The translations under genes and the position numbers were made by a program. 64,000 nt of DNA from Rhizobium favelukesii. Lineage in GTDB: Bacteria > Pseudomonadota > Alphaproteobacteria > Rhizobiales > Rhizobiaceae. Shown in pieces: positions 1 through 7,906 of this stretch (position 1 is its first letter; each line of letters opens with the position of its first letter). The DNA lies in the NCBI RefSeq assembly GCF_000577275.2, contig NZ_HG916854.1, positions 434,001 through 498,000 on the forward strand. The letters are read 5' to 3'. The notes below the pieces were generated by a model, which saw only the letters and a list, made by a program, of their open reading frames with translations, did not search any database and was not told the DNA's origin.

Positions 1-2
1 GT

Positions 3-944
3 ATGTCGGCCATGACAACGACCGCCGAGAAAAAACAGCACGATATCGGACGGTTCCACATCCTTCGACTGATTTCGCGCAACCGCCTGGCGCTTGCCGC
101 GGTGATCTTCCTCGTCGTCGTGATCCTCTGCGCCGTGCTCGGACCCTGGTTGATGGGCGACCTCATCGACAAGCCGAATTTCCGCGCTCGCAATATGGCG
201 CCTTTCAGCTTCTCGCAGGGCTGGGCCTATGTGCTCGGCGCCGATACGCTCGGTCGCAGCCTGCTCGCGCGCCTCGTCGTCGGCGCACAGAATACTCTTG
301 GCATCGCCTTTTGCGCCGTCCTCTGCTCGATCGTCATCGGCGGCCTGCTCGGGCTGGTCGCCGGCTATTCCCGCGGCATCGCCAGCGCGATGATCTTGCG
401 CGGCGCCGATATCGTCATGAGTTTCCCGTCGCTGCTGCTTGCGTTGATCGTGCTCTTTAGCCTCGGGCCATCGATCACCAACCTCGTTATCGTTCTCGCC
501 ATCACCCGCGTACCGATCTATCTGAGGACAACGCGCGCAGAGGTGCTTGAGGTGCGCGAGCGCATGTTCGTCAGCGCCGCCATGGCGCTCGGTGCCAGCC
601 ACAGCCGCATTCTCTTCCGGCATATCGCGCCGATCGTCGTGCCGACGCTTGTCACCATCGGCGCCATCGACTTCGCGACCGTGGTTCTGGCAGAATCCGC
701 GTTGAGCTTCCTTGGCCTCGGCATCCAGGCACCGCAATTCACCTGGGGTGCCATGGTGGCAACTGGACGCGGCTATCTTTCGACCGCGTGGTGGATTGCC
801 TTCTGGCCCGGCCTCGCGATCCTGTTGACCACGCTTTCGCTCAATATCCTTTCGAGCTGGTGGCGAACTTACGCCGATCCGCAGCAGCGCTGGCGCATTG
901 AGCTCGCCCGTTCGAAGAAGGGACTTCAGGAGAAACGCACATGA
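3..944 (+). CDS. Peptide-type ABC transporter permease (DppC family)
   Basis: Inner-membrane permease of a dipeptide/oligopeptide-type ABC importer. The 313-residue protein has a cytoplasmic N-terminus, a first membrane segment near residues 28-50 and further hydrophobic helices. The BPD-type loop near the C-terminal third contains the EAA-like stretch around 'AAMALGAS', which contacts the ATPase. DppC-type proteins carry the short N-terminal OppC_N segment, and the region before residue 60 fits. The ATG at base 3 is used; a second ATG three codons later is equally possible. Its stop overlaps the start of the following dual ATPase gene (ATGA), so the two are translationally coupled. The DppB-type permease and the binding protein presumably lie before the window. 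Substrate unknown; the neighbouring sugar-acid genes on the other strand suggest a sugar acid or glycoside rather than a peptide, but that is inference. Confidence 0.9.
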   Translation: MSAMTTTAEKKQHDIGRFHILRLISRNRLALAAVIFLVVVILCAVLGPWLMGDLIDKPNFRARNMAPFSFSQGWAYVLGADTLGRSLLARLVVGAQNTLGIAFCAVLCSIVIGGLLGLVAGYSRGIASAMILRGADIVMSFPSLLLALIVLFSLGPSITNLVIVLAITRVPIYLRTTRAEVLEVRERMFVSAAMALGASHSRILFRHIAPIVVPTLVTIGAIDFATVVLAESALSFLGLGIQAPQFTWGAMVATGRGYLSTAWWIAFWPGLAILLTTLSLNILSSWWRTYADPQQRWRIELARSKKGLQEKRT

Positions 945-2584
945 CCGGCACGCATCTGCTTGAGGTCAAGGACCTGACCGTCGACTTCCTGTCGCTTGGC
1001 GGCGCCTTCCGCGCGGCAAACGGCGTCAGCTTCCACATTGATGCCGGCGAGACGCTGGTCATTCTCGGCGAATCGGGCTCCGGCAAGTCGGTAAGCGCCA
1101 GCGCTATCATGGGGCTCATCGATACTCCGCCGGGCGATATCTGCGCCGGTTCCGTCACATATCGCGGTCGCGATCTTGAAGCGATGAGCGAGGAAGCGCG
1201 CCGCGATCTCAATGGACGCAAGATCGCGATGATCTTCCAAGATCCGCTGTCGCACCTCAACCCCGTTTACACGATCGGTTGGCAGCTCGCCGAGGTCTTC
1301 AGCGCCCATGGCGTCGCGACGGGGGCGCAGGCGCGCGAAAAGGCAATCGACATCCTGCGCCGCGTCGGCATTCCCGAACCCGAAAAGCGGATCGACCAGT
1401 ATCCGCACCAGTTTTCAGGAGGCCAGCGCCAGCGCATCATGATCGGCATGGCGATCGCGCTGAGGCCCGAGATCCTGATCGCCGACGAGCCGACGACGGC
1501 GCTCGACGTCAGCGTTCAGGGACAGATCCTCGACCTCCTGAAGAAACTGCAGGCCGAGGATGGCCTGGCGATCATCATGATCACCCATGATCTCGAAGTC
1601 GCCGCCAGCATGGCGGACCGGGTGATCGTCATGAATTCGGGGCGCATCGTCGAGGAGGGGGAGGCGCGCACCGTCTTCGAGAACCCGAAGCACAGCTATA
1701 CCAGGACGCTGATCAACGCGCTGCCGCATGGTGATCAGGACGCGCCGCGGCGGCAGGCCGGCAAGCCGGTCGGCAAACCCATTCTCGAAGTCAAAAACCT
1801 CGACAAGTTCTACGCGCTCTCGTCAGGGATATTCTCTGCGCCCACGGAGCTTCACGCCGTCAAGAATCTGAGCTTCGACGTCGCGGCCGGCGAGACGATC
1901 GGCATCGTCGGTGAAAGCGGCTCCGGCAAATCGACGGTGGCGCGCGTACTGCTGCGGCTGAACGATGCCTCGAAGGGGGAGGCGCTGTTTCATGGCCGTG
2001 ACATTCTGAAGATGGATGGCAATACGTTGCTCGCCTTCCGCCGCAAGGTGCAGATGGTGTTCCAGGATCCCTATAGCTCGATGAATCCCCGCATGACCGT
2101 TTTCGAGATCGTTTCCGAACCCTGGCGGATCCATAAGGATATTCTCGACAAGCCGCGATGGCGCGACCGCGTGGTCGAACTGCTGGGGCTCGTCGGGCTA
2201 AAGCCGGAGCATGCTGCGCGTTATCCCCACCAGTTCTCCGGGGGGCAGCGGCAGCGCATTGCTATTGCTCGCGCGCTTGCCTGCGAGCCGGAGCTCGTTG
2301 TCTGCGATGAGGCTGTCTCGGCCCTCGACGTCTCGGTCCAGGTGCAGGTCATCAATCTACTCGCCGACCTGCGCGATCGGCTTGGGCTTGCCTATATCTT
2401 CATCACCCACGACCTGCCGATCGTGCGCCATTTCGCAGATCGGATCATCGTCATGAAGAACGGCGAGATCGTCGAGCATGCGACGACGGAGGAGATCTTC
2501 CGCAATCCGCAGCACGACTATACGCGACAGCTCATCAATGCGACACCGAAGCCGAAGTGGCAAAGTGCCGTCGAGGCGGCATGA
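941..2584 (+). CDS. ABC transporter fused dual ATP-binding protein (DppD-DppF type)
   Basis: Energises the permease encoded just upstream. The 547-residue protein contains two complete ABC ATPase modules in tandem. The first has Walker A 'GESGSGKS' near residue 45 and signature 'FSGGQRQR' near 165. The second repeats Walker A 'GESGSGKST' near 320 and signature 'FSGGQRQRIAIARAL' near 430. Both have a Walker B 'DE' and a switch histidine ('ITHDL'). Such DppD-DppF fusions are common in alphaproteobacterial peptide-type importers. Each half has the oligopeptide-type C-terminal extension ('HSYTRTLINA', 'HDYTRQLINA'). The start overlaps the previous stop by four bases. It is the last gene of its operon; a hairpin follows about 225 bases downstream. 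Confidence 0.92.
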   Translation: MTGTHLLEVKDLTVDFLSLGGAFRAANGVSFHIDAGETLVILGESGSGKSVSASAIMGLIDTPPGDICAGSVTYRGRDLEAMSEEARRDLNGRKIAMIFQDPLSHLNPVYTIGWQLAEVFSAHGVATGAQAREKAIDILRRVGIPEPEKRIDQYPHQFSGGQRQRIMIGMAIALRPEILIADEPTTALDVSVQGQILDLLKKLQAEDGLAIIMITHDLEVAASMADRVIVMNSGRIVEEGEARTVFENPKHSYTRTLINALPHGDQDAPRRQAGKPVGKPILEVKNLDKFYALSSGIFSAPTELHAVKNLSFDVAAGETIGIVGESGSGKSTVARVLLRLNDASKGEALFHGRDILKMDGNTLLAFRRKVQMVFQDPYSSMNPRMTVFEIVSEPWRIHKDILDKPRWRDRVVELLGLVGLKPEHAARYPHQFSGGQRQRIAIARALACEPELVVCDEAVSALDVSVQVQVINLLADLRDRLGLAYIFITHDLPIVRHFADRIIVMKNGEIVEHATTEEIFRNPQHDYTRQLINATPKPKWQSAVEAA

Positions 2585-2807
2585 GACGATAGCCCTGCCG
2601 GGGCACCGGTGCCCTGTTCATGTCGGTCGCTTATCGCCTTGCTATCCACGCCGCTGCAGGGGGCCGGCGGATGCTGCGCGGCCAGCTCTCATTTGCAGGC
2701 GACGAAACTTGCCGACGCATTGCTGCGCCTCATGGTCGATTTCGTGCGGCTGCCGATCGCCCTCGTCCGGCGGGCCGGTCAGGCAAGGGTCTACGCACCC
2801 TGGGAAT

Positions 2808-2836
2808 GAAAAGGCCGCGCAGCTGGCGCGGCCTTT
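2808..2836. terminator. Bidirectional intrinsic terminator between convergent operons
   Basis: Eight-base perfect stem GGCCGCGC (2813-2820) and GCGCGGCC (2826-2833) with a five-base loop. It is flanked by A's on the left (2808-2812) and T's on the right, so it can work on both strands. It sits between the ABC operon ending at 2584 (+) and the dehydrogenase ending at 2855 (-). Confidence 0.8.
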
Positions 2837-2854
2837 CTCGTCGGTCACCTACGT

Positions 2855-3784
2855 CTAACGTGCGCTGAAATGCGTGACCAACGCCTCGACCAGCCTGTCG
2901 CCCATCTGCTGGCGCGTCTCCTGGGTGCCGCTACCCATATGCGGCGACAGCACGACCCGCGGATCGTTCCGCAGCGCATCGGGCACGACTGGTTCCTTCT
3001 CGAAGACGTCGAGCGCCGCGCCGGCGATGCCGTCTTTCGCTAATGCAGCGATGAGGGCCGGTTCATTGACGATCGTGCCGCGCGAGATGTTGACGAGGAA
3101 ACCGCGCGGCCCAAGCTTTTCAAGAACGGACGAGCCGATCAGGCCGATGGTTTCGGGGCTTGCTGGACAGGTGACGATCAACAGGTCGGCCCATTCGGCA
3201 AGGTCGTCGATGCTGTCGATATAGAGATGGTCGACAGGCTTCCTGCGCGGCCCGAAATAGGCAACGGGCGCGCCCATGGCGCCCATGGCGCCCATCCTCG
3301 CCGCGATCGCCGAGCCGATATGCCCGAGGCCGACGATGCCGGTGTTGAGCGAGCGCAGCGAGCGGCCGAGCGGGAAGCTCTGCCGGCCCCAGTTTCCGTT
3401 GCGCACGAAATCGTGGCCACGCATCAGCCCGCGCGTCGCCGAGATGGAAAGCGCGACGGCGAGGTCCGCCACGTCTTGTGCCAGGATCTTCGAGGTGTTG
3501 TGGATGGAAACGCCGCGGCTCGCCGCCGCCTCGACGTCGATGCCGTCGAGACCGGCGCTGTAGCTGGAGATGATCTCCAATGCCGGCAGCTTCTCCAGCA
3601 TGCGCGCGTCGATATGCGCATGGCGGACGGCCATGCCCCTGATGGCCGCGCCGTGTTCGGCCAGAACCCCCGCGGCTTCCGCCTCACCCTTCGGGAGGCC
3701 GATGACGGTAAAGGCTTCCTTCAACTCGCGATCCGTCTTCTCGGGCAGCTCGGCTGCCTGAAGGATGGTGATGTGCTTGAACAT
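2855..3784 (-). CDS. D-isomer-specific 2-hydroxyacid dehydrogenase
   Basis: NAD(P)-dependent dehydrogenase of the D-2-hydroxyacid family, probably reducing a 2-keto acid or oxidising a 2-hydroxy acid in the pathway of its operon partners. The 309-residue protein has the Rossmann motif 'GLGHIGSA', the catalytic Arg in 'VNISRGTIVNE', Glu in 'DVFEKEP' and His in 'LSPHMGSGTQE', so the catalytic set is intact. It lies nine bases after the RraA-like gene and is the third gene of a minus-strand operon with the IlvD-type dehydratase. Just after the Rossmann helix the protein reads Met-Gly-Ala three times, encoded by a perfect 9-base tandem repeat. That makes this loop about three residues longer than I expect from relatives. 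Glyoxylate/hydroxypyruvate reductase is one possible activity; the exact substrate cannot be told. Confidence 0.88.
   Translation of the reverse strand: MFKHITILQAAELPEKTDRELKEAFTVIGLPKGEAEAAGVLAEHGAAIRGMAVRHAHIDARMLEKLPALEIISSYSAGLDGIDVEAAASRGVSIHNTSKILAQDVADLAVALSISATRGLMRGHDFVRNGNWGRQSFPLGRSLRSLNTGIVGLGHIGSAIAARMGAMGAMGAPVAYFGPRRKPVDHLYIDSIDDLAEWADLLIVTCPASPETIGLIGSSVLEKLGPRGFLVNISRGTIVNEPALIAALAKDGIAGAALDVFEKEPVVPDALRNDPRVVLSPHMGSGTQETRQQMGDRLVEALVTHFSAR
3270..3296 (-). repeat. Three 9-base tandem repeats inside the dehydrogenase gene
   Basis: The unit GCGCCCATG/C (+ strand) occurs three times in a row and encodes Met-Gly-Ala three times right after the NAD-binding helix. The repeat keeps the reading frame. 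Confidence 0.85.
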
Positions 3785-3793
3785 GGAGACCGC

Positions 3794-4521
3794 CTATCGT
3801 CCATTGGCCAGTCGCCACCTGGCGAAATCGGCCTTCGTCTCTTCGTGGGTCGCCGGATAGAGGCCGATGATCGACCGGCCCTTCCGCACCTCTTCGGTGA
3901 CGAAATCCTCGAAGGCGGTCATCTCGACTGCCTCGTCGGCGACTTCCTCGGCGAGATGGGCAGGAACGATGATGACGCCCTCGCGGTCGCCGACCACGAC
4001 GTCTCCCGGCCAGACCGCGACATCGCCGCAGCCGATCGGCACGTTGATGTCCAGCGCCTGGTGCAGCGTGAGGTTCGTCGGCGCGGAAGGACGGTTGTGA
4101 TAGGCCCCGGGATGTCGAGGTCGCCGATCTCGGGACTGTCGCGGAAGCCGCCATCGGTAACCACACCTGCAACACCGCGTACCATCAGCCGCGACACGAG
4201 GATCGAACCAGCCGAAGCAGCGCGGGGATCCTTGCGGCTGTCCATGACCATGACAAAGCCTGGCGGGCACTGTTCGACGGCGGCGCGCTGCGGATGCGCG
4301 GGATTCTGGAACACAGTGAGCTGGTTCAGGTCTTCGCGCGCCGGGATGTAGCGGAGCGTGAACGCCTGGCCGACCATGTTCTTCGCCTTCGGCAGTACCG
4401 GATGGACATCCTGCATGAACTGGTTGCGCAATCCGCGCTTAAAGAGGGCGGTGCAGAGCGTGGCGCAGCTCACGCCTTCGTATTTCTTGCGCGTCGCGTC
4501 CGAGAGAACGTAGTTCGTCAT
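3794..4521 (-). pseudogene. RraA-family aldolase-like gene with one frameshift
   Basis: RraA-fold proteins of this kind include 4-hydroxy-4-methyl-2-oxoglutarate/4-carboxy-4-hydroxy-2-oxoadipate aldolases and sugar-acid decarboxylase-like enzymes. The first part, from Met at 4521, has the family core 'GVAGVVTDGGFRDSPEIGDLDIPG'-like region ending around 4108. The second part continues in another frame with 'NRPSAPTNLTLHQALDI' and 'VPIGCGDVAVWPGD', then 'VVVGDREGVIIVPAHLAEE', all family-typical. Adding a single base to the C-run at 4105-4108 (+ strand) would restore one protein of about 242 residues. The start at 4521 is chosen for a strong ribosome site (GGAGGAACC). The gene lies between the dehydratase (29-base gap) and the dehydrogenase (9-base gap). 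Either a recent inactivating deletion or a sequencing error in a homopolymer. Confidence 0.8.
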
Positions 4522-4550
4522 GGTTCCTCCAATCCTGAAAATAGCGGCAA

Positions 4551-6290
4551 TCAAAAAATGTCGGGCTCGCCGGCGGCCGCACCGAAATCCTTCTCGAGGA
4601 AATCGAAATCGCAGCCGTCATTCGCCTGTTTGATGTGCTTTGAGAACATCCAGCCATAGCCGCGTTCATATTTGTCGGCCGGCACTGTCCATTCGGCACG
4701 CCGCTTTGCCAGCGTCTCCTCGTCCACCAGCATGTCGATGGAGCGGTTCGGAACGTCGACGCGAATGATGTCGCCGGTGCGCACCAGCGCAAGCGGCCCG
4801 CCTATATGGGATTCGGGCGCCACGTGCAGGATGCAGGCACCATAGCTCGTGCCGCTCATGCGGGCGTCGGAAATGCGCAGCATATCGCGATAGCCCTGCT
4901 TCAGGATCTTCTTCGGGATTGGCAGCATCCCCCATTCCGGCATGCCGGGACCACCCTTCGGCCCGGCATTGCGCAGGACCAGGACGTGATCGGCGCTCAC
5001 GTCGAGATCATCGTCGTCGATCGCCGCCTTCATCTCGGGATAACTGTCGAAGACGAGTGCGGGACCTTCATGCACTCGCAGCCGTTCTTCGCAGGCGGAG
5101 GGCTTTATCACACAGCCGTCGGGTGCAAGATTGCCCTTGAGGACGGCAAGTGAACCCTCGTGGTAGATTGGGTCCGACAGCGGTCGGATGACATCCGCGT
5201 TGTAAACCACCGCACCCTGGAGTGTTTCGCCGAGCGGAAAGCCGCTCACCGTCATCGCATCGAGATGCAGGCGTTGCTTCATTTCTGCCATCAGAGCCCT
5301 CAGCCCCCCGGCATAGTAGAAATCCTCCATCAGATACTGCTTGCCGGAGGGTCGGATATTGGCGATGATCGGCGTCTTACGGCCAGCCTTGTCCAGATCG
5401 TCAAGGGTCAAGGGCACGCCGGCGCGACGCGCCATCGCGATCAGGTGCACCACCGCATTGGTGGAACAGCCTGTCGCCATCGCGATCGTCGTGGCATTCT
5501 CAACCGACTTCTCGGTGATGATCTTGTCCGGCGTCAGATCCTCGAAGATCATCTCGACGATGCGCCGACCGACGCGCGCACTCATGCGGATATGGTTGGC
5601 ATCGGCTGCGGGAATCGAGCTTGCGCCCGGCAGCGTCAAGCCGAGGGATTCGGCGATCGCCGTCATGGTGCTTGCGGTGCCGAAGGTCATGCAATGACCG
5701 TAGGAGCGTGCAATTCCCTCCTCGACGCCGGTCCATTGATCTTCAGTGATGTTGCCGGCGCGGCGTTCGTCCCAATATTTCCATGCGTCCGAGCCGGAGC
5801 CGAGATGTTCGCCCTTATAATTGCCGCGCAACATCGGCCCGGCCGGCAGGAAGATCATCGGAAAACCGGCGCTGATCGCGCCCATGATCAGGGCAGGCGT
5901 GGTCTTATCGCAGCCGCCCATCAGCACGGCGCCATCGATGGGATGACCGCGAAGAAGCTCTTCCGCCTCCATGGCAAGAAAGTTGCGATAGAGCATCGTC
6001 GTGGGCTTCAGAGCAGTCTCTGATAGAGACTGCACCGGCAGTTCCACCGGAAAGCCGCCTGCCTGCAATACACCGCGTTTCACATCCTCGACGCGGTGCT
6101 TGAAATGCGCATGGCATGGATTGAGATCCGACCACGTATTCAGGATGGCGATGATCGGTTTCCTGCCCCAATCCTTCGCGTCATACCCCATCTGCATCAG
6201 ACGGGAGCGATGGCCGGAAGCGCGTAGATCATCTGGTGCGAACCATCGAGCGCTACGGAGCTGATCTGCATTTTTGGGCATGGGGCACAT
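4551..6290 (-). CDS. IlvD/Edd-family sugar-acid dehydratase (L-arabinonate dehydratase type)
   Basis: Iron-sulfur dehydratase that removes water from a sugar acid to give a 2-keto-3-deoxy acid. The 579-residue protein shows three cluster cysteines: Cys59 ('NPCHAH'), Cys127 ('GGCDKT') and Cys200 ('GHCMTFGTAST'). Glu91, Asp128 and Lys129 bind metal and substrate, and the catalytic Ser is in 'ARMSGTSYG'. From memory, these positions match the numbering of the characterised Rhizobium L-arabinonate dehydratase, which supports both the function and the start at 6290. It is first in a minus-strand operon with the RraA-like gene and the 2-hydroxyacid dehydrogenase. A perfect 18-base palindrome lies 54 bases upstream. 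Close relatives also act on D-fuconate and D-xylonate, so the substrate is probable, not certain. Confidence 0.9.
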   Translation of the reverse strand: MCPMPKNADQLRSARWFAPDDLRASGHRSRLMQMGYDAKDWGRKPIIAILNTWSDLNPCHAHFKHRVEDVKRGVLQAGGFPVELPVQSLSETALKPTTMLYRNFLAMEAEELLRGHPIDGAVLMGGCDKTTPALIMGAISAGFPMIFLPAGPMLRGNYKGEHLGSGSDAWKYWDERRAGNITEDQWTGVEEGIARSYGHCMTFGTASTMTAIAESLGLTLPGASSIPAADANHIRMSARVGRRIVEMIFEDLTPDKIITEKSVENATTIAMATGCSTNAVVHLIAMARRAGVPLTLDDLDKAGRKTPIIANIRPSGKQYLMEDFYYAGGLRALMAEMKQRLHLDAMTVSGFPLGETLQGAVVYNADVIRPLSDPIYHEGSLAVLKGNLAPDGCVIKPSACEERLRVHEGPALVFDSYPEMKAAIDDDDLDVSADHVLVLRNAGPKGGPGMPEWGMLPIPKKILKQGYRDMLRISDARMSGTSYGACILHVAPESHIGGPLALVRTGDIIRVDVPNRSIDMLVDEETLAKRRAEWTVPADKYERGYGWMFSKHIKQANDGCDFDFLEKDFGAAAGEPDIF

Positions 6291-6343
6291 CCGACTTGGG
6301 TTTCGTCACGACCGTATTACCATCGACAGTTTTCGATTTCAAT

Positions 6344-6361
6344 ACACTAATGCATTAGTGT
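6344..6361. promoter_or_regulatory. Perfect 18-base palindrome, likely operator of the dehydratase operon
   Basis: ACACTAATGCATTAGTGT reads the same on both strands. It lies in the intergenic region between the dehydratase start (6290, minus) and the DUF72 gene (6541, plus). Position and symmetry suggest a dimeric repressor such as a GntR- or LacI-type protein; no regulator gene is adjacent, so the protein is unknown. Confidence 0.6.
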
Positions 6362-6540
6362 TTCTACGGTTGCCTCAGACGGGCCGAGCGACCGGAAGGC
6401 GTTCACTTTGAATACCGGCACGCAGCGCCCGATCACTTAAGGAGCCTCTTTCTACCTGCGGTAACCTCGCTGCAGGCCAGGTTATCTCCGCAAGCTCGGA
6501 TGGGTGAGGAACAAGTCAGCCTCCGCTCGGTTCCTTCGGC

Positions 6541-7518
6541 ATGGGAAAAACCGGTACCATCCGCATCGGCCTGTCAGGCTGGACCTATGCGCCCTGGCGC
6601 GGCGTCTTCTATCCGACAGGACTGCCGCAAAAGCGGGAATTGGCCTATGCCTCGCGCCACTTCTCCTCGATAGAGATCAACGGAACCTTCTATGGTTTGC
6701 AGACACCCGAGGCCTTCGCGCACTGGCGTGAGGAGGTTCCTGACGATTTCGTCTTCTCGGTTAAAGGCTCACGCTATATCACGCACATGCTGCGCCTGAG
6801 GGAGAGCAAAACGCCGCTTGCCAATTTCTTCGCCTCCGGTCTGTTGCGACTGGGGCCGAAGCTCGGACCGATCCTCTGGCAGTTTCCGCCGAACCTGAAA
6901 TTCGATGCGGATCTTTTTGCGTCCTTCCTCGCGATGCTTCCAAAAGATACGGAAGAAGCTGCAGACTTCGCCAAGCGCCACGACACCAGGCTCAACGGAC
7001 GCGACTGGCTGACAAGCGAGGGCAAGCAGCCCTTGCGCCACGCGCTGGAGATCCGCCACGACAGTTTCCGCGACAAGGCCTTCATCGAGCTCCTCAGGGA
7101 GCATGGTGTCGGCCTCGTTTGCGCGGATTCGGTCGAATGGCCACGGCTGATGGATGTGACGGCCGACTTCGTCTATTGCCGCCTGCACGGCTCCAAGGAG
7201 CTTTATGTCAGCGGTTATGACGACGAGGCACTGGATATCTGGGCGAAGCGCATCGATGCATGGGCGCATGGGAAGGAGCCCGTCAATGCCGAGCGCATCA
7301 CGCTGCCGCTGCCGGGATCTGAAAAAGGTCGCGACGTCTATGTCTATTTCGACAATGACGTGAAGGTTCGCGCACCGCTCGATGCGCATTCGCTTGCCGA
7401 GCGCCTTGGCGCCGCCGTCGAAGCAGACGAATTCAAGCTGCCGAAACGGTCTCGCAAGAAAAAGCGCGTGGTCGAGTTGGCACGGCGACACTGGCCGTTG
7501 ACGAGCAGTCGTCATTAA
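6541..7518 (+). CDS. DUF72 (YecE-like) protein
   Basis: Member of the DUF72 family, a TIM-barrel fold of unknown biochemical function that is widespread in bacteria. The 325-residue protein starts with the typical 'IRIGLSGWTYAPWRG' strand and has the family's 'INGTFYGLQTPEAF' and 'VKGSRYITH' stretches. Later come 'ILWQFPPNLKFD' and 'DFVYCRLHGSKELY'. 'VYVYFDNDVKVRAPLDA' replaces the usual 'FNN...' end motif, and a basic C-terminal tail follows ('PKRSRKKKR'). There is no signal peptide, so it is cytoplasmic. The ribosome site is weak; the ATG at 6541 is chosen because the family motif follows at once. It stands alone, divergent from the dehydratase operon. Confidence 0.88.
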   Translation: MGKTGTIRIGLSGWTYAPWRGVFYPTGLPQKRELAYASRHFSSIEINGTFYGLQTPEAFAHWREEVPDDFVFSVKGSRYITHMLRLRESKTPLANFFASGLLRLGPKLGPILWQFPPNLKFDADLFASFLAMLPKDTEEAADFAKRHDTRLNGRDWLTSEGKQPLRHALEIRHDSFRDKAFIELLREHGVGLVCADSVEWPRLMDVTADFVYCRLHGSKELYVSGYDDEALDIWAKRIDAWAHGKEPVNAERITLPLPGSEKGRDVYVYFDNDVKVRAPLDAHSLAERLGAAVEADEFKLPKRSRKKKRVVELARRHWPLTSSRH

Positions 7519-7906
7519 TACAGCAACGGGATCTGACTGTAGCCGGCAACAAGAACGGGCCTGTTGTGCCGGTATCCTGAATTCTTTCAAGGCCTCCGAA
7601 AATTGCAGATCTCGAGCGCGCAAATCCAATTTAACGGACGCGCGCTATCGCTTGAAACGCTTCAACACGTCGAGGTCTTCGCGACCGAAATTTCCCTCTA
7701 ATAGCGCGAAAGGCTCGAAGACACGGCATTCTTCCGGATTTTTCGCGAACGAGCGCGGCCAAGGCGCAGATGCGCTCCCTATCGCAGCCTTTCTTGTGAG
7801 TGCGACAAAAGCGGCTTCAACAAGACGGCCGATTTGCCACGTTTTGAGGGAACAAGTTCCGGTGACCTTCCGTTAGACCCAAAACGCTGCGGCAAGGCAT
7901 TACCCC
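7519..7906. other. Intergenic region, 388 bases, no gene seen
   Basis: No convincing coding sequence, RNA or repeat. It presumably holds the promoter of the glgE operon; I cannot point to -35/-10 boxes with confidence. Confidence 0.5.

Noticed and set aside
841..1449. Several open minus-strand frames opposite the dual ATPase gene
   Set aside because: They mirror the GC-rich third positions of a strongly conserved ABC gene; no ribosome sites or family motifs.
3227..4351. 374-codon open frame on the plus strand
   Set aside because: It lies antisense to the dehydrogenase and RraA-like genes; the composition is Asp/Arg/Gly-rich as expected for a shadow frame.
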